NCBI GenBank assembly: GCA_963677085.2
Contig: CAXXFH010000004.1
Location: forward strand, 3,162,001-3,226,000
From: G963677085 sp963677085
Lineage (GTDB): Bacteria; Planctomycetota; Planctomycetia; Pirellulales; Thermoguttaceae
Length of the DNA stretch: 64,000 nt
Direction: 5' to 3'
How positions within the stretch are numbered: the stretch's first letter is position 1; each line of letters starts with the position of its first letter. Shown here in pieces: positions 41,282 through 50,233 of the stretch. A model generated the notes under the pieces. That model worked only from the letters and a program-made list of their open reading frames with translations. It ran no database searches and had not been told where the DNA came from. Made by a program: the position numbers and the translations under genes.

Positions 41282-42322
41282 ATGGTGAAGGTCGGAATTG
41301 CCGGCATCGGTTTCATGGGCATGATCCACTACCTCGCCTACCAGAAGGTTCGGGGCGTGAAGGTAACGGCCCTGTGCGAGACCGACAAGAAGCGTCTGGC
41401 CGGCGACTGGCGCAGCATCCAAGGCAACTTCGGTCCTCGTGGCACGAAGATGGATCTTAGCGGTATCGCCAAGTACGAAAATCTCGACGACATGCTGGCC
41501 GACGAGAACGTCGACATGGTCGACATCTGCCTGCCGCCGGCCTTGCACCCGCCGATGGCGATCAGCGCGTTGAAGGCGGGCAAGCACGTGCTTTCCGAAA
41601 AGCCCATCGCGCTGAGCCCGGCCGACGCCAAGCAGATGGTGTCCGCATCGACTAAGGCGCGGCGTTTGCTGATGATTGCCCACGTGCTGCCCTTCTTCCC
41701 CGAGTATCAGTTCGCCTACAAGACCATCGTCAGTGGGAAGTACGGCAAACTGCTTGGTGGAAACTTCAAACGGATCATCTCCGATCCGCTGTGGATTCCC
41801 GACTTCTACAATCCCGAGAAGGTCGGTGGGCCGATGCTCGATCTGCACATCCACGACGCCCATTACATTCGCCTGGTGTGCGGAATGCCTACGCAAGTAA
41901 GCACCGTGGGCACGATGCGGGGCGAAGTGTTGGAACGGTTCAGCAGCCAATTCCGCTTTGCCGACCCCGAGGTTGCCGTGACTGCCTCCAGCGGAGTAAT
42001 CAACCAGCAGGGCCGCCCGTTTACTCATGCCTACGAAATCTACTTGGAAAAGGCTACACTGCTGTTCGACTACGCCTCGATCGGAAAGCAGGACCAGCTT
42101 ACGCCGGTCAGCGTGTTGCAGGAGAACGGCAAAGTGCAACGTCCCAACCTGGGCTCCGGCGATCCGATCGACGCTTTCAAGGCCGAATTGACCGAAGCGG
42201 TACGAGCTGTGCGGACCGGCGTTCCCTCGCCGCTGTTGGCCGGCGAGTTGGCCCGCGACGCGGTAGTGCTTTGCCAGAAGCAAACCGACTCCTGCCAGCG
42301 CGGACGACCGGTGAAGGTATAG
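41282..42322 (+). CDS. Gfo/Idh/MocA-family NAD(P)-dependent oxidoreductase
   Basis: 346 residues from the ATG at 41282 (AAGGAG 8 nt upstream). Rossmann motif 'KVGIAGIGFMGMIHYLAYQK' (~3-22), then 'VDICLPPALHPPMAISAL' and the family EKP motif 'KHVLSEKPIAL' (~102-112), where the Lys is the usual catalytic residue; 'GGPMLDLHIHDAHYIRLV' carries the second catalytic-region His. Oxidises or epimerises a sugar or inositol. Downstream of rhaB and before a minus-strand beta-helix exoprotein gene, so it probably serves plant- or algal-polysaccharide sugars, but the substrate is unknown. Confidence 0.88.
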   Translation: MVKVGIAGIGFMGMIHYLAYQKVRGVKVTALCETDKKRLAGDWRSIQGNFGPRGTKMDLSGIAKYENLDDMLADENVDMVDICLPPALHPPMAISALKAGKHVLSEKPIALSPADAKQMVSASTKARRLLMIAHVLPFFPEYQFAYKTIVSGKYGKLLGGNFKRIISDPLWIPDFYNPEKVGGPMLDLHIHDAHYIRLVCGMPTQVSTVGTMRGEVLERFSSQFRFADPEVAVTASSGVINQQGRPFTHAYEIYLEKATLLFDYASIGKQDQLTPVSVLQENGKVQRPNLGSGDPIDAFKAELTEAVRAVRTGVPSPLLAGELARDAVVLCQKQTDSCQRGRPVKV

Positions 42323-42330
42323 GGAGAAAT

Positions 42331-42376
42331 CTCCCCTCTCCCGCCGAGCGGGAGAGGGGCCGGGGGTGAGGGCGGC
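42331..42376. repeat. CTCTCCC hairpin repeat, half copy
   Basis: CTCCCCTCTCCCGCCGAGCG then GGAGAGGGGCCGGGGGTGAG. Equals one half of the composite elements at 12771-12918 and 34790-34938. It follows the dehydrogenase stop codon by about 8 bp, so it may serve as a transcript end. Confidence 0.65.
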
Positions 42377-42409
42377 TTGAATGGCGACGTGGATTAACCC
42401 CACTCACCG

Positions 42410-42437
42410 TGGTTCCCAAGCTGGAGATTGGGAACCA
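42410..42437. repeat. GGTTCCCAAGCT-type hairpin repeat
   Basis: GTGGTTCCCAAGCTGGAGAT then TGGGAACC. Lies between convergent genes, 9 bp from the stop codon of the beta-helix gene. Confidence 0.65.
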
Positions 42438-42445
42438 GAAAACAC

Positions 42446-45343
42446 CTATGGAATCTCTGCCTTCGGCTCTTCCGCATACGGAGCCGTGCTCAGCACGATT
42501 CGGTCCAGTCGTGCAAGCCGTTCACGAGAGTAGACCGTTACCTGGTGCTTGCCACGCGTAAGCCGGAATGAAAATGGGTTGTCGGTCTGGCGGAAACCGG
42601 CTGCACGGCACCAGAACCAGCGATCGGGCGTGACGTGCGGGATGTCCCAACGTACCCGCTCGCCGCCATCGACCGCTAACTCGAACGAGTCCTGGCTGGC
42701 CGCCTTTTCCGGTGGGCCGGGCACCATGCAGCGGCCCACCACGTAGTACAGCCCGTCGGCCGGCACGTCGAACGTGAAGCTCACCAAACCGTTGGCCCCT
42801 TCCGGCGTATCGACGTATTTGGTCGCCGAGGCGCCGGCATCTTCGCCCACGCGCATCCCGCCTTCGATCTGGCCCTGTTCGGCCTCGGCGGCCAGTGTTA
42901 CGTACGGCTGTGGGTAGACCTTGATGTCGACCATCACGCTACGGTTGAGGCCTTCGTCGGTGCGAAATGTAACTGCCCCGCGATGCAACCGGTACTCGGG
43001 CGTGTCGGCGGCGAACATTATGCGAACCGTCTGCGGCGCGTCTTGGCAGGTGCCCGACGAAGGCTCGCACCGCAGCCAAGGGCTGTTCGGATGGGTCGTC
43101 CAACGCGTGCCCGTGCTGGTGGGGGCCAGCAAACGGATCTCGCCCTGGCTTGGCCCCTTTTTCGGCAAATGGTCAAACGCCACACGCAAGGGCAGGGCGG
43201 ATAGTGCGTTTTCTCGGTGGGGAAACGCAACGTTGGAGTCGGGCCGCCGCTCGAAGGCACCCAAGTCGGGACCGGGGCCGGTGAAACCGTCGTTGATGCC
43301 TGGCAAACGCTGGCCGGCGTCGATTCCCGGCGAGTCGGGCAACAGACGGAAGTCGCCGGCGGCCGCGTTTTCGACCTTGGGGTAACCTTTTACCGCATGA
43401 GTCTCCTGGCCGGTGGCGGCGATTTGCGTGCCGTGTGGTGGGATCAGGTCGTAGTCGAAGTCGACATCGCTCGTGTAGCGATAGCGAATGGCTCCGCAAC
43501 CGACACTGGGGCCGAAGAACACGTTGTTTCGGGTGAGAATCGGCGTGGGGCCCTTGCCGTAGTGGCCGGCTGTTAGACCGTCGCGGCAACTAAAGACCGT
43601 GTTATGCAGTAAGAGCGATAGGCCCGGAGCGGGAAAACGGTTGCCACCCATCTTGAATCCGGCACCCGTTCGGAAGAACTCTTCGCCGGTGAGCACGATC
43701 AGGTTGCGGAACACGTACGACGGCCCGCGTCGGTTCGGTGCACAACTGACGCCGCACAGCGCCTTGTCGATCCAGTTGTTGAAGTAGCGAACGTTGATCT
43801 GGCCGCCGTCGAGTTCGGTGCCATCGTCGTTCGAGAAGGCCAGCGTGTTGCCGTAGAAGTCGGTGTCGCGGTAGGGGCCGCCGCCGACGTCCGAGTTGCG
43901 GATGCTTTCGATGGCGTCGTTCCACCAGTGCGCCTCGGAGCCGATGATGTCGTTGTTGCGGATCACATTGTTGCCGCCCGTTTTGGCGAGGATTATGCCT
44001 TGCGGTCCGGCCGGATGGCCATATTTCCACGAGTTGGCCGTACCGCGGGGATGGTGGATGAAGTTGTCTTCGACGCAGACCTGCGAGCTTTCGTCGGCCA
44101 CGCAGACGCCTGCCTGGAAGTTGATCAATCGGCCTCGTTCGTCGACGTAGAGTCCCATCTTGAGGTCGTCGCGTCGCGTGCCCGGATCGCCCCAACCGGC
44201 GATGTCGCAACGGCCGATGCGTATGTGATGCGACCGCACGACGTGGATGGCGTGTTTCTTGCCACCTCGCACCGTCACGTTTCGGAGGACCACGTAGGCC
44301 GCCTTATCGAAGAGTACGGCCGCGTCGGCCGACGTGCCGACGTCGATCGTGCTGGTCTTGCCCTCGGGTGGAGCGAAAAGAATCCAGCCGTCGGGTTTTC
44401 CCACGGCGTCGATAACCAGCGGCTGTTGGGAAACACCGGCCGGTAGGTGTCGGACTTCGGCGATGGGAACCGTCTCGCTCCAGGTACGGCCCGTGGTCTG
44501 TTGGCTGTCCAGCGGCGTTTGTGTGTCGGACTTGCGGAAGATTCCGCAGGCGATTTCGTATTCGGTGGCCGGTTCGAGGTCGAACAGACTCCCGCGAAGC
44601 TCTTTCTCGGGCGGATAGGCGACTAGGTCCATGCCCGAGTGCCATTGAGCCTGGCCACGCGCCCGATACCGCACACTGGCAACATGATGGGGACCGAATC
44701 CGCCGTCGTATTTGACCGTGACGCCCAGCGAGTGGAACGTGCCCACGGCTTCTGCACCGAGTAGTTTTGGAGGACCAACTTCCGCGAGCGACAGATTGGC
44801 GAACCAGACGCTCTGGCCGATGGTTTCCGGCTTATCTTGAGCCCAACGGCAGAGGATCTCGACCTTGTCGGCGTCGAGCGTGTTGAATTCCAACGCGATC
44901 TCTTGCCACTCGGTTGTGCTTCGGGCGGAATTGAGTCGCTTGAGTTCTTTGCCATCGCGGTAGAGTTTTACCTGCAAGACGCCCAATTGCTGCAACGAGC
45001 TTTTCACCCAACCGGCGAGTCGGTAGGTGGTGTCGTTTTTCAGCCCACGAAGCGACTGGGCCGCTTCTCCCCAGTTGCGATGCGTTGCGCCGACATCAAC
45101 CCGAAGGCTTCCCTTGCAGCCGTTGGCCTGCGATTGGGCCGTGTCGTAGGCGATCTTCTGGTCGGCTTTGGGGATTCGCCAGGAGTCGAACGACGGCGTG
45201 TCACCCATTGGTGTGAAGCAACCGTTTCTCAGAAGGTTTGCCTCGTCGGCGTTGGCCGTGGCCATCCACGCCAGGGAAGACAGGAGAACCGTGAGATGAA
45301 GACGGGGCAAGAACAGGGTAGCAGCGAACCTGGGACGCATCAT
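42446..45343 (-). CDS. Large secreted right-handed beta-helix protein with carbohydrate-binding-like modules
   Basis: 965 residues from the ATG at 45343 (AGGAG 9 nt upstream). Signal peptide ~1-33 ('LHLTVLLSSLAWMATANADE'). Residues ~35-190 look like a CBM sandwich ('NLLRNGCFTPMGDTPSFDSW', 'TYRLAGWVKSSLQQLGVLQV'). Then a fibronectin-type segment and, at ~350-680, a right-handed parallel beta-helix: 'YVVLRNVTVRGGKKHAIHVV', 'HIRIGRCDIAGWG', 'NVIRNNDIIGSEAHWWNDAI', 'YFNNWIDKALCGVS'. The last ~130 residues form another sandwich ('DGLYYVVGRCMVPGPPEKAA'). Fits a pectate-lyase-like or other polysaccharide-binding or -cleaving exoprotein; the catalytic residues cannot be assigned. Confidence 0.75.
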   Translation of the reverse strand: MMRPRFAATLFLPRLHLTVLLSSLAWMATANADEANLLRNGCFTPMGDTPSFDSWRIPKADQKIAYDTAQSQANGCKGSLRVDVGATHRNWGEAAQSLRGLKNDTTYRLAGWVKSSLQQLGVLQVKLYRDGKELKRLNSARSTTEWQEIALEFNTLDADKVEILCRWAQDKPETIGQSVWFANLSLAEVGPPKLLGAEAVGTFHSLGVTVKYDGGFGPHHVASVRYRARGQAQWHSGMDLVAYPPEKELRGSLFDLEPATEYEIACGIFRKSDTQTPLDSQQTTGRTWSETVPIAEVRHLPAGVSQQPLVIDAVGKPDGWILFAPPEGKTSTIDVGTSADAAVLFDKAAYVVLRNVTVRGGKKHAIHVVRSHHIRIGRCDIAGWGDPGTRRDDLKMGLYVDERGRLINFQAGVCVADESSQVCVEDNFIHHPRGTANSWKYGHPAGPQGIILAKTGGNNVIRNNDIIGSEAHWWNDAIESIRNSDVGGGPYRDTDFYGNTLAFSNDDGTELDGGQINVRYFNNWIDKALCGVSCAPNRRGPSYVFRNLIVLTGEEFFRTGAGFKMGGNRFPAPGLSLLLHNTVFSCRDGLTAGHYGKGPTPILTRNNVFFGPSVGCGAIRYRYTSDVDFDYDLIPPHGTQIAATGQETHAVKGYPKVENAAAGDFRLLPDSPGIDAGQRLPGINDGFTGPGPDLGAFERRPDSNVAFPHRENALSALPLRVAFDHLPKKGPSQGEIRLLAPTSTGTRWTTHPNSPWLRCEPSSGTCQDAPQTVRIMFAADTPEYRLHRGAVTFRTDEGLNRSVMVDIKVYPQPYVTLAAEAEQGQIEGGMRVGEDAGASATKYVDTPEGANGLVSFTFDVPADGLYYVVGRCMVPGPPEKAASQDSFELAVDGGERVRWDIPHVTPDRWFWCRAAGFRQTDNPFSFRLTRGKHQVTVYSRERLARLDRIVLSTAPYAEEPKAEIP

Positions 45344-45687
45344 GGCAGACAACTCCTGCGGTTCCGCGCTTGTGGACAACCGAACAAGGTCCGATTATCC
45401 GGCACCAAGCTGCAAAACGCAAACCGCGGAGCCAACAGGCCGGGAGAACGGTGAAGTGTTCGGAAGCCGTCATTTCCCTGGTTCCCATGCTGCAGCGCGC
45501 GAACCCAAAGGTGGGGCGCTTTGCGTCCGGGGAAGTGCGAGCCGACGCTTTTCTTGGCCCGTCGCGAAGCAAAGCGTCGAAGCGGTTATTCCCGTGCGAA
45601 GTGCGGGAACGAGGGAAAAACAAACACGGGCGACGGAACAAGTGGATCCGTCGCCCTGCTTGATTTTCGTGTGTGCCGGCCGACTCG
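45344..45687. other. Gene-free region between infC and the beta-helix gene
   Basis: No coding frame supported; rpmI and rplT, which usually follow infC, are absent. A degenerate GGTTCCCATGCTGCAGCGCG hairpin lies at about 45478-45505. CGGGCGACGG...CCGTCGCCCTG (about 45628-45658) forms a hairpin just downstream of infC on the minus strand and may end its transcript. Confidence 0.5.
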
Positions 45688-46215
45688 CTACTTGGGGGCC
45701 AGCGTACAGATCATTCGGCGACCGTGCTGCCGGGGTGGGGATTCCACCTTGGAGATTTCTTCCAACTGGGCAAGGATGCCATCGATCACACGGCGTCCTT
45801 CCTGGATGTGGGCCATTTCGCGGCCGCGGAACATGACAGTCACGATGACCTTGTTCTTGTGTTCAAGGAAATCGCGAGCTCTGTTCACCTTGACGTTGAT
45901 GTCGTGCTCGCCGGTCTTCGGACGAACCCGAATTTCTTTGATCTTGGTCTGATGCGAGTGGCTTTTGTGCTGCCGCTTTTTCTGCTGATACTTGAACTTT
46001 CCGTAGTCCATGATGCGGCACACCGGTGGACGTTCGGTTGGGGCCACTTCCACCAGATCCAGCCCGGCATTGCGCGCTTGAGCCATTGCTTCTTCGGTGG
46101 TAATGATCCCCAGTTGCGCTCCATCGGCCGCGATGACGCGAACGGGTGTAACCCGAATCTGTTCGTTGATACGCTGTTTGTTCTGTTCGGCGCTAGGTGC
46201 CCTCGACTTAGCCAT
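45688..46215 (-). CDS. infC: Translation initiation factor IF-3
   Basis: 175 residues from the ATG at 46215; a TTG two codons upstream is also in frame, so the exact start is open. IF-3 binds the 30S subunit and checks start-codon pairing. N-domain ~14-80 with 'RINEQIRVTPVRVIAADGAQ', then the linker region 'PPVCRIMDYGKFKYQQKKRQ', C-domain ~85-172 with 'EIRVRPKTGEHDINVKVNRA' and 'VTVMFRGREMAHIQEG'. Downstream of thrS on the same strand, 230 bp apart, as in the classical thrS-infC cluster, but rpmI and rplT do not follow. Confidence 0.96.
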   Translation of the reverse strand: MAKSRAPSAEQNKQRINEQIRVTPVRVIAADGAQLGIITTEEAMAQARNAGLDLVEVAPTERPPVCRIMDYGKFKYQQKKRQHKSHSHQTKIKEIRVRPKTGEHDINVKVNRARDFLEHKNKVIVTVMFRGREMAHIQEGRRVIDGILAQLEEISKVESPPRQHGRRMICTLAPK

Positions 46216-46445
46216 AAGCAATCCAATTAATCCGATTCATGGAAATGGAAACTCGCACTACTACAACCCAATCCTAACTGTGTCCACCCTGAAGGTGGGT
46301 AATATCACCATGGACAGTATTTCTTAGGTAATCTGTCCCGTCAACTGGTCTTGGGAGAAACTAACGCATTTCGCCACGTTTTTCCCCGTCTGCCAGCACC
46401 CGAAACCCGCCGGTTAGCGGGGTAGTAACCACGCCCCTTAGTCTC
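46216..46445. other. thrS-infC spacer
   Basis: 230 bp. Contains CCACCCTGAAGGTGGG at about 46280-46295, a short hairpin, and no other recognised content. It is long enough to hold an infC promoter or a leader. Confidence 0.4.
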
Positions 46446-48419
46446 CTATTCGGCATCTTGCGAAGCCTGCCGGCGGACCGTTCGGGCGTCAATTTCTGTT
46501 TTCAGTCGGGCGATGGCTTCGGCCAACGGCATGGCCCCCAGGTCGCCCTCCAGGCGATCCCGCACGGCCACCGTGCCATTTTCCATCTCGCGCCCCCCGA
46601 TGACGAACATATAGGGGATAAGTTCGAGTTGGGCATCGCGAATCTTGGCCCCGATCTTCTCGGCCCGAAAATCGCCGCTCGCACGTAGTCCCGCTTCGCG
46701 AAGCGCCCGTTCGACCTGCCGGCCGTACTCCTCGAACTTCTCGCTCACGGTCAACACCCGAGCCTGCTCTGGTGCCAGCCACAGCGGGAAGGCCCCGGCA
46801 AAATGCTCGATGAGAATCCCAAAAAACCGCTCCAGCGAGCCGAACGGGGCTCGGTGAATCATCACCGGCTGGTGCGGCTGGTTGTCGGGCCCGATGTATT
46901 CGAGGTCGAACCGGTCGGAACTTGGCAGGTTGTAGTCCAACTGCACCGTGCCCAACTGCCAGTCGCGGCCGATGCAGTCCTTGACTACGAAATCGGCCTT
47001 GGGGCCGTAAAACGCTGCCTCGCCGACTTCGATCTCCAGGTTGGGCAACTGCATTTGCTCGCAAACGTCGCGCAAGGCCGCCTCGGCACGGTCCCACACC
47101 TCGGGTTTGCCAACGTACTTGTCGCTATCTGGGTCGCGAAAGCTTAGCCGCACGCGATAATCGCTCAATCCCAGTGTGCTCAGCACCAACTGGGTCATCT
47201 CGATGCAACCGCGGAACTCGTCGGCCACTTGGTCTTCGGTGCAGAAAATGTGGGCGTCGTCTTGCGTAAAACCACGCACTCGGGTGGTTCCGCTTAGTTC
47301 GCCCGACTGTTCCCAGCGATGCACCGTGCCAAACTCGGCCAGCCGCAGGGGCAGATCGCGATAGCTGCGGGGCTTAAGTTGGTAGATCTTGATATGGTGC
47401 GGGCAATTCATGGGCCGCAACAGGTAGCGGTCGTCGTCGGCCGTCTTCAGCGGCGGAAACTGGCTGTCGGCGTAGTACGGAAAATGCCCTGAAGTCTCGT
47501 ACAAATGCACATTGCCGATCACCGGCGTGTTGACCAACTGGTAGCCCCGTTTGACCAGTTCGCTGTAGATGAAGTTTTCCAATTCGCGACGGACAATGGC
47601 CCCCTTGGGCAACCAGAGCACCAGGCCCGAGCCCACCTCGGGATCGACGGCGAACAGCTCCAATCGCTTGCCCAACACGCGATGATCGCGCCGCTTGGCC
47701 TCTTCCAGTCGGGTGAGGTAGTCCTTCAGATCCTGCTTGCTGAACCAGGCCGTTCCGTAGAGTCGTTGGAGTTGTTGCCGCGAGGCGTCCCCTTTCCAAT
47801 AGGCCCCGGCCACCGAAAGGAGCTTCACTGCACCAATCACCTTGGGACTGGGCACGTGGGGTCCCCGGCACAGGTCGACAAATTCGCCCTGGCGGTAGAA
47901 CGAAACGGTTTCTTCTTCGGCCAGCCCTTCGGTGAGATGCTCGACCTTGAGGCTCTGTTCGAGATCGCTGCAAAGCTGGACGGCCTCGTCGCGGGGCATT
48001 TCCACCCGTTCGAAGGGTTCGTCTTCTTTGATGATCTTCTTCATCTCCGCTTCGATTTTCGGGAAATCGGCGTCGGACAGAGGGTGTTTCAGGTCGAAAT
48101 CGTAGTAGAAGCCATCGTCGACCGTCGGCCCGAAGGCCAATTGAACACCGTCGAAAAGCCGCATCACCGCCCGGGCCATCACGTGTGCGGCCGAGTGGCG
48201 CATTACGTCGAGGGCCTCGGGGTCCTTCTTGGTGATCAGGCGAATGGCGACTTCGCCTTCGGCCGGCAGGAGGGTGTCGGTGCCAACAATTTTGCCGTCG
48301 ATTTCCGCAGCCACCGTGGCTTTGGCCAGCCCGGGCCCAATCTGGGCAGCAATGTCGATAGGGCGAACGCGGCGTGTGAATTCGAGAACGTTACCGTCGG
48401 GAAGCTTGGCTCTTAACAT
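46446..48419 (-). CDS. thrS: Threonyl-tRNA synthetase
   Basis: 657 residues from the ATG at 48419 ('MLRAKLPDGNVLEFTRRVRP'); an open frame continues ~300 bp upstream but runs into a P103 repeat and is not thrS. N-terminal TGS domain ~1-65, editing domain with 'MRHSAAHVMARAVMRLFDGV' (HxxxH) and 'HLTEGLAEEE', catalytic core with 'YLLRPMNCPHHIKIYQ' (zinc Cys and His) and motif 2 'GFTQDDAHIFCTEDQ', motif 3 region 'MIHRAPFGSLERFFGILIEH', then the anticodon-binding domain ~550-650. Charges tRNA-Thr; usual length. Confidence 0.96.
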   Translation of the reverse strand: MLRAKLPDGNVLEFTRRVRPIDIAAQIGPGLAKATVAAEIDGKIVGTDTLLPAEGEVAIRLITKKDPEALDVMRHSAAHVMARAVMRLFDGVQLAFGPTVDDGFYYDFDLKHPLSDADFPKIEAEMKKIIKEDEPFERVEMPRDEAVQLCSDLEQSLKVEHLTEGLAEEETVSFYRQGEFVDLCRGPHVPSPKVIGAVKLLSVAGAYWKGDASRQQLQRLYGTAWFSKQDLKDYLTRLEEAKRRDHRVLGKRLELFAVDPEVGSGLVLWLPKGAIVRRELENFIYSELVKRGYQLVNTPVIGNVHLYETSGHFPYYADSQFPPLKTADDDRYLLRPMNCPHHIKIYQLKPRSYRDLPLRLAEFGTVHRWEQSGELSGTTRVRGFTQDDAHIFCTEDQVADEFRGCIEMTQLVLSTLGLSDYRVRLSFRDPDSDKYVGKPEVWDRAEAALRDVCEQMQLPNLEIEVGEAAFYGPKADFVVKDCIGRDWQLGTVQLDYNLPSSDRFDLEYIGPDNQPHQPVMIHRAPFGSLERFFGILIEHFAGAFPLWLAPEQARVLTVSEKFEEYGRQVERALREAGLRASGDFRAEKIGAKIRDAQLELIPYMFVIGGREMENGTVAVRDRLEGDLGAMPLAEAIARLKTEIDARTVRRQASQDAE

Positions 48420-48765
48420 ATTCCCCAGATCACCTATTTCGTCTATTCCTGAGAGGAGTCGCTCGTCGATACAAAGGACGTTGCCGTGAAACCCGCTCCC
48501 AGTACCTACAATCGGCAAGTATGGCGGGAAACACCTGCTAGTACAAGGGAGAAGCCCACTGGGGTGGAAGTTCGTTCGGTCGTGGGTAAAATCTTTTGTA
48601 GACGCCTTGATGGCCCATGAGCGGAAGGCGACCAACGGGCGGCTGGATTTCCAGATTATCGGCTTCTTGAGCCGATCATTTTCAATACAGGAATCAACCG
48701 TAGCCGCCCGCCCCACACCCCATTGACTTGTTGGCAGGGCAATGGCAAACTTTAGGTTTCGGTAA
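48420..48765. other. Spacer between thrS and tRNA-Val
   Basis: Contains P103 copy 3 (48598-48699) and no supported gene. The thrS promoter must lie between about 48420 and 48598; the tRNA promoter between 48700 and 48765 (TTGACT near 48724 is a possible -35). Confidence 0.4.
48598..48699 (-). repeat. P103 palindromic repeat, copy 3
   Basis: Reverse complement contains GTATTGAAAATGATCGGCTC and CCCGTTGGTCGCCTTCCGCT, aligning with copy 1 at 8040-8143 along the whole length but with scattered differences; the ends are more diverged. Confidence 0.75.
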
Positions 48766-48839
48766 GGGCCGTTAGCTCAGTTGGCTAGAGTGCCACGTTG
48801 ACATCGTGGAGGTCACTGGTTCAAGCCCAGTACGGCCCA
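48766..48839 (+). tRNA. tRNA-Val(GAC)
   Basis: 74 nt. Acceptor stem GGGCCGT/ACGGCCC pairs completely, discriminator A at 48839, CCA not encoded. Anticodon stem CCACG/CGTGG encloses TTGACAT, giving anticodon GAC (Val, codons GUC/GUU). T arm ACTGG-TTCAAGC-CCAGT pairs fully. D arm contains AGCTCAGTTGGCTAGAGT. Confidence 0.93.
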
Positions 48840-48846
48840 CTCATCG

Positions 48847-48886
48847 CACCCCGCCGGCGGTTTCGACCACGGTGGGGTGTTTTTTT
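48847..48886 (+). terminator. Intrinsic terminator after tRNA-Val
   Basis: Stem CACCCCGCCG / CGGTGGGGTG (9 of 10 pair) with a short loop, followed directly by seven T. Only 8 bp after the tRNA, so it is the probable end of its transcript. Confidence 0.85.
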
Positions 48887-48976
48887 GGCTGGAAGTCCGG
48901 AAATGACGTTTGTCGTGTGGTTTCCCGACGATACCAGCTACCCAAGACGGGCAGGGGCGCCGAGGCAAAGCGCGAC

Positions 48977-49040
48977 GGGTGCCACTGGCTGCTTGTCAGC
49001 CAGTGCCGAGCACGGGCAGGCAAGCTGCCCATGGCACCCA
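48977..49040. repeat. GGGTGCCA...TGGCACCC interspersed repeat, copy E
   Basis: GGGTGCCACTGGCTGCTTGT then CAGCCAGTGCC and GCAAGCTGCCCATGGCACCC. Same ends as copies A and C. Lies 60 bp upstream of the dehydrogenase gene. Confidence 0.65.
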
Positions 49041-49099
49041 ACCCATTATCCGGAGTTTGACGCAGCATCAGCCAACACTACAAAGGATCTTTGTCAGCC

Positions 49100-50233
49100 A
49101 TGACACCTCACCGCGTCGGCATCATCGGTTTTGGCTTCATTGGCAAGGTTCATGCTTACGGCTACCTGAATTTGCCGCTGTTCTACGATCCGGTACCGCT
49201 GGCGGCCAAGATCACGCATATTTGCACCAGTCGTCGAGAGACGGCTGAAGCCGGTTGTCGGATGATCGGTGCCGAGAAGGCGGTGACAGATTATCGCCAG
49301 ATCACCGAAAACCCGGACATCGACATCGTCCACATCTGCTCGCCCAACCATCTGCACAAAGACGCCCTGCTTTCGGCGATGCGTCACCAGAAGCACATCT
49401 ATTGCGACAAGCCGCTGGTGGCCACCATGGCCGAGGCCGAGGAAATCCGCACGGCGATGGCCGACTACCAAGCCACTGCCCAAATGACGCTGCAAAACCG
49501 GTTCTACCCGGCCACCATGAGGGCGAAGCAACTCATCGACGACGGCGCGCTAGGAAAAATCCTTGAATATCGGGCGCTGTACCTGCACGGCGGCAGCGCC
49601 AATCCCGACGCGCCCATGAAATGGAAACTCTCGTCGGCCGCCGGAGGTGGGGTTATCGCCGATCTGGCCACGCACGTGCTCGACCTGGTGCATTTTCTGC
49701 TGGGCGACTACGAGTCGTTGATGGCGGCCACCCACGTTGCCTTCGACGAGCGGCCCTCGGCCGACGATCTGTCGAAACGCATACCGGTCGACGCCGAAGA
49801 TTGCGTGATGATTCTCAGCCGTATGAAGAATTCGGCGTTGGGTATGATCGAGGCCACAAAGATCGCCAGTGGCACCGAAGACGAAGTCCGGCTGGAGATC
49901 CACGGCAGCCAAGGTGCCCTGCGTTTCAACGGTATGGATCCTCACTACCTCGACTTCCACGACGCCCGGGCTGTCGATCACCCCATTGGTGGACTGCGCG
50001 GTTGGAATCGTATCGCCACCGGCCAACGCTACCCGGCGCCGGCCAACGGCTTCCCCGCCCCGAAGGCAGCCATGGGGTGGGTGCGAACCCACATGGCCTG
50101 CTTGGCCAACTTCCTTCAAGCCGTGGCGGAGCAGCGTCCTGGCAATCCCGGTTTAGACCAGGGTATTCTTTTACAGCACCTGGCCGAGTCGGTGGATCGT
50201 TCGGCGGCAGAGAACTGTTGGATCACCGTCTGA
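49100..50233 (+). CDS. Gfo/Idh/MocA-family NAD(P)-dependent oxidoreductase
   Basis: 377 residues from the ATG at 49100; a TTG at 49091 is in frame and closer to AAGGA at 49083-49087, so the start is not certain. Rossmann motif 'RVGIIGFGFIGKVHAYGYLN' near residues 5-24; 'IVHICSPNHLHKDALLSAM'; catalytic 'HIYCDKPLVATMAEAEEI' where DKP replaces the usual EKP; 'GGGVIADLATHVLDLVHFLL' with the second catalytic-region His. Unrelated in detail to the 41282 dehydrogenase. Sugar or inositol oxidoreductase; substrate unknown. Alone in a repeat-rich region. Confidence 0.88.
   Translation: MTPHRVGIIGFGFIGKVHAYGYLNLPLFYDPVPLAAKITHICTSRRETAEAGCRMIGAEKAVTDYRQITENPDIDIVHICSPNHLHKDALLSAMRHQKHIYCDKPLVATMAEAEEIRTAMADYQATAQMTLQNRFYPATMRAKQLIDDGALGKILEYRALYLHGGSANPDAPMKWKLSSAAGGGVIADLATHVLDLVHFLLGDYESLMAATHVAFDERPSADDLSKRIPVDAEDCVMILSRMKNSALGMIEATKIASGTEDEVRLEIHGSQGALRFNGMDPHYLDFHDARAVDHPIGGLRGWNRIATGQRYPAPANGFPAPKAAMGWVRTHMACLANFLQAVAEQRPGNPGLDQGILLQHLAESVDRSAAENCWITV

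Noticed and set aside
46446..48716. Longer thrS starting at 48716
   Set aside because: The extra ~100 codons run through P103 copy 3; threonyl-tRNA synthetase begins naturally at the ATG at 48419 with its TGS domain.
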